Source: Epiperipatus broadwayi (lineage: Eukaryota > Onychophora > Udeonychophora > Euonychophora > Peripatidae). From it: a stretch of DNA of 64,000 bases. The stretch is taken from NCBI GenBank assembly GCA_028023455.1, contig JAQFVV010013081.1, positions 211,919 through 275,918 of the forward strand. The letters are read 5' to 3'. The position numbers were made by a program, and so were the translations under genes. The stretch's first letter is position 1; the number at the start of each line of letters is the position of its first letter. Under the pieces are notes generated by a model, which did no database searches, had not been told where the DNA came from, and worked only from the letters and a program-made list of their open reading frames with translations. Of the stretch, positions 10,137 through 20,036 are shown piece after piece.

Positions 10137-11074
10137 GAATCAATAACAATGTAAGTCATATTTTACTTTATTAATGCAAAACAACACATTAATATGATCG
10201 AAAGAATAAAATATAAAAAAAAACACAAAGATTAAAACTACAGCTAATATTTGTTTCTTTTATTTGTACGACTCTTGGCGACAGTTCATCACGCTTAAGA
10301 GTTCAAGAAAGTGATCACTAATATTTGATTTGATAAAGTTACTTACCGGTAAGTTTAAATGTTCACACACAGGATTTCTAATGTTGACCATGCATGGATT
10401 TCTTTAAAATGGATCTACTGTCTAGTATTCTGGCAATCCTTAAGTTTTTGTGGTTTGAAATCTAGTAGGAGATGGCTTCTTCACTCAGGTAGTTCGCGAC
10501 ACAGGTACAAAGCAACTTCAGCAAATGAACTACTACTCGCACATCTTAATACTTCAGCCTATTAGTAAGAGTAGTTTGGCCCACTTTCATAATTTCTTCA
10601 CATTTATTTTTTGATTTCTGCAGGAAGAAAGATCTAAGAAGACTTGTCCCGCACCACGTGTTATTCCTTTTTTTTTTTTTCTGCGCAATTCCTCCATTGA
10701 CACCTGTCAATGTGTACCAAATTTAAAAGAATTTAGCCCACAAAGTCTTCCTTTTTTTTCTTGGTTGCCATCTTTAATTACCGAAGGAATGCTACAACTT
10801 TGTTTCCATACTGCTGATGGCTTTGCGATAACGATTTGTTTTACTTTTACAAAATACAAAGTAGTTACCTTTTTTGTTTCCATTATACTTTTTACATTCT
10901 TTCTTTTTTTATTTCTTTTAACACACATAAAAAAATATCTATACCCATGTTGTTTAAACTAATTGATCAAATATGTTAAAATAAATATATTTTTCATTAG
11001 TAATTTATCAATTTAATTTTTAAATTGCCAATGCTATTTGTATTAGAATAAAATACAGTACAATATATATATAT
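10137..11074. other. No recognised gene
   Basis: There are short chance ORFs on both strands (for example 10359-10565 and 10707-10962) without recognisable motifs, then AT-rich DNA to the LTR-like repeat that begins at 11075. Confidence 0.5.
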
Positions 11075-11686
11075 TGTAACTGGATTGGGACCCCACCCAT
11101 TCTGGTGGTCATTTATTTTTTGATGAGCATATTGTAGAAAGGAAAGAATGATTGTTTTTATCCAGTGCTGATGTTACTTACAACAATATTTCCTGCTCAT
11201 CAGAGGGTGTAGCATTAAAGAGACTGAAAACATCTAGAAAGCTATGTTTGGTTTCCCAAACAGCGCCACTAGAATTCCATAGCTCAGGAAACGAGATGCC
11301 TGTGAACAAGAACACTAGAAAATGGATGACATGAAATGAAACTGATAAATATTATTTTTGTAACCACAATTTATTTAAATAACAGTATTTGGATAACACT
11401 CCTAATAGTTCATTGCAGTTTATTTAGGTTCCATAGATCAGTTAGTCTATTTCATTAGTAACTTCTTTGATGCTTGGTCCCATCGTTGATCGTACAGTAT
11501 CCATCATTTATATTCCTATTCTGCCAGCATTCACATAGTAGAAATTTCTTTAGATATCCATGTGTACATTATGGATATCTCCCTTATCATTTCTCAAGTT
11601 TAAATTCTGCTGTGAGTTTATATTCTTGTACGCACATATTCGTAGACATGTCTATTAATTCCCTATTGCAATATACTCTTAGGTAA
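11075..11686 (-). repeat. LTR-like repeat copy A, left part (interrupted)
   Basis: From TGTAAC at 11075 to 11686 the DNA is colinear with 27661-28330, sharing for example GTGGTCATTTATT, AACAATATTTCCTGCTCATC and AATTCCCTATTG. The copy is then split by the PLE composite and resumes at 15034. I place the family on the minus strand because its better copy (27661-28620) sits upstream of a minus-strand gag and primer-binding site. The small ORFs inside it (11152-11334, 11474-11686) are not conserved as proteins. Confidence 0.65.
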
Positions 11687-12540
11687 TGTTTTCCGGAAGG
11701 TTTGTAATGCTGATGTTTTTGTTGTATTTTTATATTGGACTATTTCCATCATCTAATATGTGTATTGAATGTCTTAGAAAAATTTTAACTTTATTTAAAT
11801 ATTCCAAATGCATTCAACTGTAAGTAATAGCACATCAAACAGGTTAGTATATGCACAAGATTTTGAGAGGTATTATTCTCTTCTCTTCTTCAGATGTTGC
11901 TGGCCTGACCAGTGACAGCACTAGCATGGGATTTGAACCTGGGTCCTTAGATTCTTGAGTATTGAATTTTAAGGTAATGCTCTAACCAACAGCCATCCTG
12001 CCAAAGGCAACAGTCTGTAGTAATTTCATATACTTATCTATGAGGTTCCTCCTGATTTCTCCATTTTTTCCTAAGAGCAAGGTTGATTAGTAGTTTCCAT
12101 ACATTATGTATAGTCACACTAGGTTGGCTTATGGGATTTTTTGCCATTGTCAAGTGAGCAGCTTCTTTAAATTTTCTTCTTTGTACCTTTTCTTCTCTAT
12201 CCAATATTTTTGTATTACTTTTCAATGGGACAACTGTTCTCACTAATTTATGTTCTTCCACATTCATGTGGTATTTCATAGATGCAGTTTTTTCTTTTCA
12301 TCATTTCAAGTTTAGGCTTTGTAGATGTTAGAATTCCTCATAGCGTGGTATGGCTCTGGAAAACTGTTCTGATGTTATACTGATTGCAGATTTGTCTACT
12401 ATTTTTGGAATATAAAGGTGCACTACAATACCAATAATTGTCTTTCTCTTGATGTTTCTTTTTGTTGTTTATTTAACATTTTCTAGCTGATGGATAACCA
12501 TTTTCCATAAGAGTTTTGGCACATACTAACTTATCTAAAA
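11687..12540 (-). pseudogene. PLE GIY-YIG endonuclease region and 3' end
   Basis: Minus-strand reading gives a linker block (LVCAKTLMENGYP near 12520), then VVHLYIPKIVDKS near 12440, then CIYEIPHECGRT near 12270. The last resembles the CIYEIPCECG entry of PLE GIY-YIG domains with the second cysteine changed. An 81-residue frame (12279-12034) contains KVQRRKFKEAAHLTMAKNPI and SQPSVTIHNVW, matching the conserved PLE C-terminus (K..K.KE.AH......PISQPS..I...W). After the stop comes a tRNA-like module and a 3' tail containing a CTGAAGAAGAG...CCTCTC motif near 11860-11895. Frameshifts make it inactive. Confidence 0.75.
11925..12003 (-). other. tRNA-like module with Pol III A- and B-box sequences
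   Basis: On the minus strand the segment reads TGGCTGTTGGTTAGAGCATT (A-box-like) and, about 50 bases later, GGTTCAAATCC at 11929-11939, an exact match to the B-box consensus GGTTCRANNCC. It does not fold into a clean tRNA with CCA-ready ends, so it is a tRNA-derived (SINE-like) segment rather than a tRNA gene. It lies in the 3' untranslated part of the PLE. The inverted copy at 14766-14855 keeps the segment but lacks about 15 bases including the A box. Confidence 0.6.
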
Positions 12541-12897
12541 AAATTATTAAAATAATTTTTCATAAAAGAAAAACATATTTAAATGTTGAAGAGTTTATTA
12601 CAGTTTATTTTCGTAAAAGAGTTTGAAATAAAAGTTATAAAATAATTTGTTAAAAGGAGGGAGGGGGAGTTTTGTTAGAAAAGATAAAACTAAGAGTTCA
12701 TAGAAGTTAAAGAGTGTTATTATTATAAATTAAAAGTTAAAATATAAATCTCTTTTCATTCCGGTTTATTAGAATAAATGCGTATATATGTGCGACATAA
12801 ATAAAAATAAATGTTAGCTTGTTAATAAGATAAATGCATGTTAAAATTATATTGAAAAACACATGAAAATAAATATTGAAATGAAATATATTTAACA

Positions 12898-13453
12898 ACA
12901 GCGGTGGGCTACTAATTAAGGATATAAAAAAAACCATGTTTTGAAATGGCTACTACTAATTGAACAATCTTCAAAAACACGTTGTCATAGGATTAATTAC
13001 TAAAGGAATTTCGACAACACCTATTGCCGGGGGATATTAAAATGAAAACAATTCGCATATATAAATAGCCAGATTTTTATCGGAGTTCAGTTTCAGCCTA
13101 GTTTTCAGTGTCAGTCTTGTTTAAATTATGTATCCAGAAACAGAAATGCATTGCTGAGCATCTTATGGAAATATACGATCTTCTTTCAGCCCTTAGTCCA
13201 ACAAGATCAGCAAGACCTGCCCGTGAAATAATGTCAACAGCTCAGAAATCCTCCGTCAAAATTCCACTGTCTCCAAGAATAAAACCAACGGATTAGCATC
13301 AAATCTCCTCAAGAAACGTCAAAACTAACCGGTTAGATATCCTTTATTAGATATACTCCGTCAGAAGCAGCTAACAACAAGCAATATCCACGTTCCAAAA
13401 GTCCTAGGTAAAATATTTTATTATTCTCATTTATATGTAGTAGCCACCGCTGT
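12898..13453. repeat. 556-bp segment bounded by short terminal inverted repeats
   Basis: ACAGCGGTGGGCTACTA (12898-12914) and TAGTAGCCACCGCTGT (13438-13453) are reverse complements with one base gap. The interior contains a TATA box and initiator at 13058-13092 and a 62-codon frame (13108-13296) without recognised similarity. It could be a MITE or part of an LTR. Confidence 0.55.
13058..13092 (+). promoter_or_regulatory. TATA box plus initiator, core-promoter-like
   Basis: TATATAAATAG at 13058-13068 is followed by TCAGTT at 13087-13092. This is the usual 25-32-nt spacing from TATA to start site, and TCAGTT fits the arthropod initiator consensus TCAKTY. In context it is most likely a transposon or LTR promoter. 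Confidence 0.45.
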
Positions 13454-14074
13454 AATTCGTAAAAATTCAAGATTCAAATTATATAAACTCTATAAGCATG
13501 CATAAAATGAACTATTGATGTGTGTGTTTGTGAATGTGAGATAATTTATCGATGTCAAATATTATTTATGCTTTTCGTAAGATATATATTATAATGTGTT
13601 AATTTAAAATGTGCGTGTGTTATATTAGTTAAAAAATTATAAAGATGTTTAAATTTAGTAAATTAATGTTAGTTAATAAATTGTCTTTAAAATTAAACTC
13701 TATTTGTCGGTCAATTCTTTTTATAAATTTCTTTTACAATTCTTTTATCAATTATTTTAACCATTAATTATGTATAATCTATTAGTGATTACAAATAACT
13801 GAGCTAGTCGTGGATTTAGGCGTTGGGTTAGTGGTCATTGCTCAAAGTGCGTTGTTTATTCTTTCAGAATAAATAGCTGGCGCCTGTGTCTACATGAAAC
13901 AAAAAAGTGCTTTGAACTCTGGTGTTGAATTCAACAGTCGAGAAGAAGTTATGTCCTGGAAATGTAACGCTAGTTATATACTTTATAGCTATCGTTTGGG
14001 CATACATACTCTCCGAGTATGTTCTTCTCTGCCTAAGAGGCCGGTGTTTCGAGAACGCATATTCGAACCCGGTA

Positions 14075-14575
14075 CAATATAGATATTTTCTTTTTCCAAA
14101 TTGCTGGTTTCTAAACAAACTTCTTTTGCTCTGTTCCATAATGATAGTATAACTTCATGTTTTGTGTTTCTGGGGTGATTGGATATATAAGCTAGGTATT
14201 TTCCTGTATGTGTAGATTTTCAGTAAACTGTAGTTTTGATTTTGCCATGAGGGAATCTTGTCACAAGAACATCTAGGAGTGCCAATTTTTGTTCTTGTTC
14301 TGATTCTATTGTGAATTAAATTGAAGGGGATATATTGTTGATGTATTTCCAAAAAGTTTGTAGCAGTACTTCACCATGTGGCCATACAACAAATGTATCA
14401 TCCACATAGTGAATCCAAACTTTAGGTGGATATGGAATAGTTTTTATAGCTAAGGTTTCAAGTTCCATGTAAAATATTGCTAATCAGGGGAAACAATGGT
14501 GAGGCCATAGCCATTCCTTGATTTTGTTGGAAGAATTCTGTGTTATATTGAAAGTAGGTTGTTTTTATATTGGAT
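14075..14575 (-). pseudogene. PLE reverse transcriptase, catalytic region
   Basis: The minus strand reads TYFQYNTEFFQQNQGMAMAS then PLFP (14555-14490), matching the PLE block YFQYN..FY.Q..G.AMGSPLSP. It continues with KVWIHYVDDTFVVWPHG (14420-14370), which holds the catalytic YVDD, and after one frameshift LAFLDVLVTRFPHGKIKTTV then YRKSTHTGKYL (about 14300-14195). It ends near KEVCLETSNLEKE (about 14090). These are motifs 4 to 7 of reverse transcriptase in order. A TGA, a TAA and a frameshift disrupt it. Confidence 0.88.
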
Positions 14576-15033
14576 AGAGAAAAAAAGGTACAAAGAAGAA
14601 AATTTAAAGAAGCTGCTCACATGACAATGGCAAAAAATCTCATAAGCCAACCTAGTGTGATTGTACATAATGTATGGAAACCACTAATCAACTTTGCTCT
14701 TAGAAAAAAGTGGAGAAATCAGGAGGAACCTCATAGATAAGTATATGAAATTACTACAGACTGTTGCCTTTGGTTAGAGCATTACCTTAAAATTCAGTAC
14801 TCAAGAATCTAAGGACCCAGATTCGAATTCCTTGCTAGTATAGTCACTGGTCAGGCCAGCAACATCTGAAGAAGAGGGGAGAATAATACCTCTCGAAACT
14901 TGCATATACTAACCTGTTTGATGTGCTGTTACTTACAGTTGAATGTATTTGGAATATTTAAATAATGTTAAATTTTTCTAAAAGACATTTAATACACATA
15001 TTAGATGATGGAAATAGTCCAATATAAAGATAC
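14563..15033 (+). pseudogene. Inverted copy of the PLE C-terminus and 3' end
   Basis: From TTGGATAGAG near 14570 this strand is about 90% identical to the reverse complement of 12200-11690, including the C-terminal coding block, the tRNA-like module and the 3' tail. It joins the RT 5' edge on the other strand within about 15 bases. It lacks the start of the endonuclease, so it is only a tail copy. Confidence 0.85.
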
Positions 15034-15330
15034 ATACTCTTAGGTAAGTTGGATTTATATTTTGATTAATCCTTTTTATCTAATCATTCAATAGCCAATA
15101 ATTACATTCAAATATATTCACATATTTAATTCATGTATATAGATGCATATTTAATTCCTGTATGTAGACATATTTATCTCATGTATGTAGACTTAATTCA
15201 TGTACATAGACTCATATTTAATTCCTGTATGTAGACACATATATAATTCATGTATATAGACACATTTAATTCCTGTATAGATACATATTTAATTCATGTA
15301 TGTAGAACAGTAACCCTTTTTTAGTTAACT
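15034..15330 (-). repeat. LTR-like repeat copy A, right part with a ~28-bp minisatellite
   Basis: This resumes the repeat interrupted at 11686, colinear with 28315-28610. Bases 15095-15310 are a degenerate tandem repeat of about 25-30 bases, each unit like CACATATTTAATTCATGTAT followed by ATAGA. The copy ends around CAGTAAC at 15310. Confidence 0.65.
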
Positions 15331-16300
15331 AGTTCACTCTCCTTGATGCCATATTGAATTTTTAAAAAACTGGCTTGAGTCACAATTTCTAATTTATCAT
15401 TAACTAAGTTTAAATTATATCTTCATTGATAATTTCTTTGTATTCCTCATAAAATTATCTTTCAAACCATATATAATACTTTTTACCTGAGATAATCCAT
15501 AGTTTCAGAATCTCCAAAAGTGTTCGCACATAAATTCATTTTTATCATGTACCCCAAAGGTGACAAATCTCAAAGGTGTCTGTAAGAAAAAAGTTCATCC
15601 TAATAAAAGGTACAAAACAAATCATTTACAGAAGATGGATATGCATTTATCAATTGGCTTCTTGTCTATCTAAAACTAGAAATTGTAGGTTACTCTGTAT
15701 TACTGATAAAATGAGTTTCATCACTTCATTTTATATTTTTTGTGTACATCAGTGATGTTTATATTCTTTATGCGCACTAGTGATGCTATTTTGTTATATT
15801 TATTGTCCCACAGAGATATAATTTATTTGCATATAGCTCATTTCTAACTATAGAAATGAAAATAATGTGATGCAAGATGTGGCAAAACTACTGACACCAC
15901 AGCATGAGTAACAAGCCATAGGCAAAAATCAGAATTTGATTCTTTGTCTGTATACAATTTCATGTGGTATATACACAACTATTGTAGTTATCTCCACATC
16001 TACACCATTTGAAATCTTTCTTTGTTGGTTATAAGTGTTTATATTTTCACATGGTACTATGCCCAGTAAATTTTGAGATTGCTTTGTCAACTGCAAAATT
16101 TCTGTATATTGAATAATCAGTCCTAAAATTTACATTGTATTGCTCTATAATATCTTAATTTTTTATATATAGACTTTACTTGTTATATAAACACAAACCT
16201 GTAATTGCAAAGTCAGTAATATAAATATAATAATAAATTATTAAACCTTTTGAGAATCATTATGGCTTGAAAATAATATTGTCTAAACTTAGATCAGAGC
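15331..16300. other. No recognised gene
   Basis: AT-rich DNA without long ORFs or repeats that I can match elsewhere in the window. Confidence 0.5.
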
Positions 16301-16574
16301 CCCAAAATTACATAAACTACTTCTGTTGTATTTGAATACAAATGTTTAAATTTATATACATACAAAAAAGAGCATAAATGATATATAATTTATATACTAC
16401 ACAGACACCAGTACAAGCACAAACATACTATTTATCAAATAATTTTAAAAAATTTACTATTTAAATAATTAAAAATACTTTTTTTTTTACTTACAACCCT
16501 TCTAATTCAAACCTCCAAAATAACATAACTATTTTTGAAATAAAATACTTGTTTTCAACTTCATCTTTGAGTGG

Positions 16575-17062
16575 TAAGTTTTAAATTGTGCTTTACGCAA
16601 AAAAGTGAAGCTTATTAGCAAAGAATTATATGGCTGAGCGCTTTCAGAGAACTTAAGTCTCCATATTCATAACCTACTTTAAGCGAAGTTTAGCAGTAAT
16701 TTATGTAAAGTTTTCTTTCATAACATTTTCTGGAGATTGCAAAGCACGATTGTTTTTGGTTTATCGCACAGTTGTCATTTGCAATAAAGAATGTCTCCTT
16801 AATCTTTTGTTTCATATCATTACGTTCAATGCATAGTGCCCTTGCCATAATGGGTTCAAACACATGGTCTGTTGTTTTTTGGTGCTCAAAGAATATGAAC
16901 TTATTTTCAGTATTATTTACAGCTCTCCTGCATAAATAATGATGTTGAGATGTTATGGTTGTAATGTTGGCACAGGTCTACTCTACATCCATTGGGTGGG
17001 CGTGAAATTTTATAAACTGCTTGGGCTATTTGATCAAAAGGTATTTTGTCTTTGGTATTGTT
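16575..17062 (-). pseudogene. Inverted endonuclease and 3' end copy of the second PLE
   Basis: The minus strand from 17062 reads NNTKDKIPFDQIAQAVYKIS, the same block as near 17585-17638 on the plus strand. It then follows the plus copy to the conserved 3' motif GACTTAAGTTCTCTGAAAGC near 16640-16660. Several stops interrupt it. Confidence 0.75.
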
Positions 17063-17069
17063 TATGTCG

Positions 17070-17960
17070 ATGAATTCAGTGGCACCAGAACAAATAATAA
17101 CAGATATTCAAAAAGAGCTGCAAACACAAACCTCCTTAACAATTAACTGCATATCAGAAAACCTCCAGCACAATGTTAAATATCTGAATATTCAAGTTCA
17201 TAGAGACCCACACCAACCTACCTACACCATGATAGTCAAGCCATTGGAAATTTGAGGATTTATATATTCGAACTCGACCAACTCACATAAATTGGCTGAA
17301 CTAACTTCCTTCCCGCACACAAATCAAACTATGTAAATTTGAAGCCGACTGCGAAAAGAACACAAATTATATTAAAGAGCTGGAAAATGTTGGATTTTCA
17401 CACAACATCTACAAAAAGATTAGGAAATTTCAAACTAATCTACAAATTGACATTGTTAGAAACAATAAACCAAGAATACTGCTATCTTACATACCATCAA
17501 TTTCTAGGAAATATAAAATATTTGCCGAGTCCTTCGAACTAGGATTCCACACCCCACCTTCAACAAACAGAATGATAAACAATACCAAAGACAAAATACC
17601 TTTTGATGAAATAGCCCAAACAGTTTATAAAATTTCATGCCAATCAATGGATGTAGAGTAGCATATTATGAAGAGACCCGTGCCAACATCTCACCATCAT
17701 TATTTATACAGGAGAGCTCTAAATAATACTGAAACGAAATCCATATTCTTTGAGCACCAAAAAACAACAGGCCATGTGTTCGAACCCACTATGGCAAGGG
17801 CATTATGCACTGAATGTAATGATATGAAATGAAAGATTAAGGAGGCATGCTTTATTGCGAATGACAACTGTGCAATAAACTGAAAAGAATCGTGCTTTGC
17901 AATCTCCAGAAAATGGTCTTTATGAAAGAAAATTTTGCATAAATTATCACTAAACTTCAC
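17070..17960 (+). pseudogene. PLE RT C-terminus, linker and GIY-YIG remnant
   Basis: Across three frames the strand reads KYLNIQVHRDPHQP near 17190 (RT block LDI.VHR), then YIKELAKNVGFSHNIYKKIR near 17370-17425. It continues with NKPRILLSYIPSISRKYKIF near 17470-17525, GFHTPPSTNRMINNTKDKIP near 17550-17605, AQTVYKISC (GIY-YIG entry) near 17615 and SIFFEHQKTTGHVFEP near 17740-17790. The order is that of PLEs: RT, linker, GIY-YIG. The RT catalytic YxDD part is missing, so the copy is 5'-truncated at the inverted junction. Confidence 0.8.
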
Positions 17961-18759
17961 TTAAAGTAGGCTATGAATATGGAGACTTAAGTTCTCTAAA
18001 AGCACTCAGCCGTATAATTCTTTGCTAACAATAAGCTTCACTTTTTTGCATAAAGCATAATATAAACTTTTTGTTGTATTTGAATACAAATGTTTAATTA
18101 CATACTACATAGACATCAATACAAACACCAACATACATTTATCAAATATTTTTAAAAAAATTTACTATTCAAATAATTAAAAATAAAAAAATTTAAAATA
18201 TTATAAAAAATTTTTTTTAATACTTATGACACTATATTCTAATTCAAAAACCCCCAAAATGATATAAACTACCTTTGTTGTATTTCAATACAAATGTTTA
18301 ATTATATACTACACAGACTTCAATACAAATACCAACATAAATTTATAAATATTTTTTAAAAATTTATTATTCAAATAATTAAAAGTAAATTTTAATACTT
18401 GTGAGCCGATATTCTAATTATGTTTTGAAGGCCTTGGCATGCGAAATTACTGGCACATTTTTAATCCATTTTCAGAAGCTCTTTGGCCATTTAAAAATTT
18501 TTGCCTTTATCTCCATGAAAAATAGTAAACTTAATAAAAAATTAAAGGAAGATACAAATAAAAATATTCATAAAAAATTTAATTTTTTTCGGATTTCAAC
18601 ATAATATATCTCATTCAAAAGAGAATTGAATAACAAAGCAAATGCTGTGATTTCTATTGACAGCATGCTAGTAGTTTTATGTCATTTTAAAAAGAACAAA
18701 ATTTCAATGATGTGCCTCCACAGTGCTGCATCACCGCTATAAACAGTCAACCTGTTAAA

Positions 18760-20036
18760 CATAAAGCATTTACACAAATTGGGGCATGTCTATTTTAAAT
18801 TAAATTTTTATGTTATAATTTTTATATTTCTTTAAGCAAGTTGAACTTTAACAATTTGACATATATTTCTTATACTCTTTATTATAAAGCTTAACTTCAA
18901 ATCAATGTTACAAATTTTATCACTTTAAAAAAATTCAGTGAATTCATTATAGCATGTCACCTTTTTTGTCAACGTATTTCAATTTACCTTTTTTTTTTAA
19001 TTTTAATAACAATAATAGCAATTATATTATTCTATAAGAAATTATTTTGGTACATAACATTTTATCATTTTGTTGAATTAATCATTTTAAATAACTACGC
19101 TTTATTTTATCTTTTGGAAATGCTTTTCTTACAGCATTTTTTTAAATACCTTTAAATATATCAAATGTTATCTAGAGTTTTTTTATCTTTAAATTTATCT
19201 GTTGGTGATTCATCATTGTTAAATCTTCACATTAAAAAGGGATTTCTCTCAGAGCTGAATGGTATACATTTTCTTTGGTGGTCACTTAGGCATGTTTTTT
19301 CATCTTCCATGGTGTGGGAAAGGAGAGCAAGCTATTTTCTCACCAAACCTAGTGTTTTCCATGTAGAAAATTTGCTCCATATTGCAGTTTTACAGTAACC
19401 ATGGGTTTCCCCTACTAACTTCTGCACTTCTTTAATTACTGGTCATGGGGTCTCCAAACTTAGTCCAATTATTTAAACTCTTTATTGTAGCCTGACTAAA
19501 TACTGAACTGCTATTTACTGCAAAGCAACTGCTGCAATCAATCAACTGCAACTCCTGGAATTGATCGATTGCTCACTTTAAATACTCCAACTTCCCATGA
19601 TTTTTTGATCATCTTTTTTATCTCACCCACACTGACCAACATGTTTTTCAAAAACACATTGACTTCTTTTGTCTAAGAAAGTGACACTATCTTTTTTCAC
19701 TGAACACATTGCAGCAATTCTATATTGTAATTCATAAATATTCAGCGCTAATAAAAAAATATATTGGTGACATTTGAAATCACAGATTTTTAATGATAAA
19801 AATTTATTAATTAATTGTGATCATTTGATTTTTAATTATACATTTCAAATATTAATTTTTCTCCCCCCCTCCCGTTTTCAGAGAATTTGAATTTACATAT
19901 ATTGTTTTGACAATGTGAGTGAAAAACTGATTTTAATTCACTGTCAATTATCTATTTTTCTTAATTTCACTCACTAAAAGTGTCACCTTTTTAATCAAAC
20001 CATTTTAAAATGGGGGGAAACATCCATATATATATT
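18760..20036. repeat. Uncharacterised dispersed repeat, copy 1
   Basis: About 1.25 kb is colinear with 29640-30915 at roughly 80-85% identity by eye. Shared blocks include TTTACACAAATTGGGGCATG, GAATTAATCATTTTAAATAA and TTTTACAGTAACCATGGGTT. Both copies end in a polypurine run (AAAATGGGGGG at 20007-20018 and 30898-30909) just before LTR-like starts. This suggests they are 3' internal or LTR sequence of an LTR retrotransposon. No coding potential is seen. Confidence 0.65.

Larger units (their letters stand above)
12545..14080. mobile_element. Unidentified insert within the Penelope-like element
   Basis: PLE homology stops near 14080 and resumes near 12540, where other PLEs have only a short linker, so about 1.5 kb is foreign. 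It holds a 556-bp segment with short terminal inverted repeats (12898-13453), a core-promoter-like pair and a minus-strand 91-residue frame (14139-13864) that ends in VDTGASYLF, reminiscent of a retroviral-type aspartic protease active site. The boundaries are approximate and no target duplication was found. Confidence 0.45.
11687..15033 (-). mobile_element. Composite Penelope-like element with inverted 3' ends and a 14-bp target duplication
   Basis: The 14-mer ATACTCTTAGGTAA lies at both edges (11673-11686 and 15034-15047), and the uninterrupted sequence is visible in the related copy near 28315-28330. The insert is therefore 3347 bp and entered as one unit or by one event. On the minus strand it reads reverse transcriptase (14575-14075), then a foreign insert (about 14080-12545), then GIY-YIG and 3' end (12540-11687). 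At the 5' side a plus-strand copy of the same 3' end (14563-15033) is attached, so identical 3' ends face outward on both sides. Coding parts are broken. Confidence 0.8.
16570..18055 (+). mobile_element. Second Penelope-like element with an inverted 3' copy on its 5' side
   Basis: The plus-strand PLE coding region runs 17062-17960 with its 3' end to about 18055. A minus-strand copy of the endonuclease and 3' end (17062 back to about 16570) is joined directly to its 5' edge. The arms pair over about 480 bases, for example GAAGCTTATTAGCAAAGAAT near 16607 with its complement near 18033. The architecture matches the element at 11687-15033, although the proteins belong to a different PLE family. 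Confidence 0.8.
16310..18420. repeat. ~200-bp tandem repeat split by a Penelope-like element
   Basis: Units beginning near 16310, 18062 and 18264 share TTGTATTTGAATACAAATGT, ACTACACAGAC, CCAACATA and the TATTCAAATAATTAAAA block. The PLE at about 16570-18055 sits between the first and second units. Each unit contains a short inverted repeat around TTTGTATTCAAATACAA. Confidence 0.75.

Noticed and set aside
10359-10565. 68-residue plus-strand ORF
   Set aside because: No motif, no repeat partner and no flanking gene signals; the length is within chance expectation.
11474-11686. 70-residue ORF that recurs as a similar ORF at 28111-28320
   Set aside because: Although present in both copies of the LTR-like repeat, the frames differ by indels and premature stops and show no protein-level conservation, so DNA homology explains it.
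15095-15310. CRISPR-like array of ~28-bp repeats
   Set aside because: There are no conserved-repeat/unique-spacer alternations; units abut and drift like a minisatellite, and the DNA is eukaryotic.
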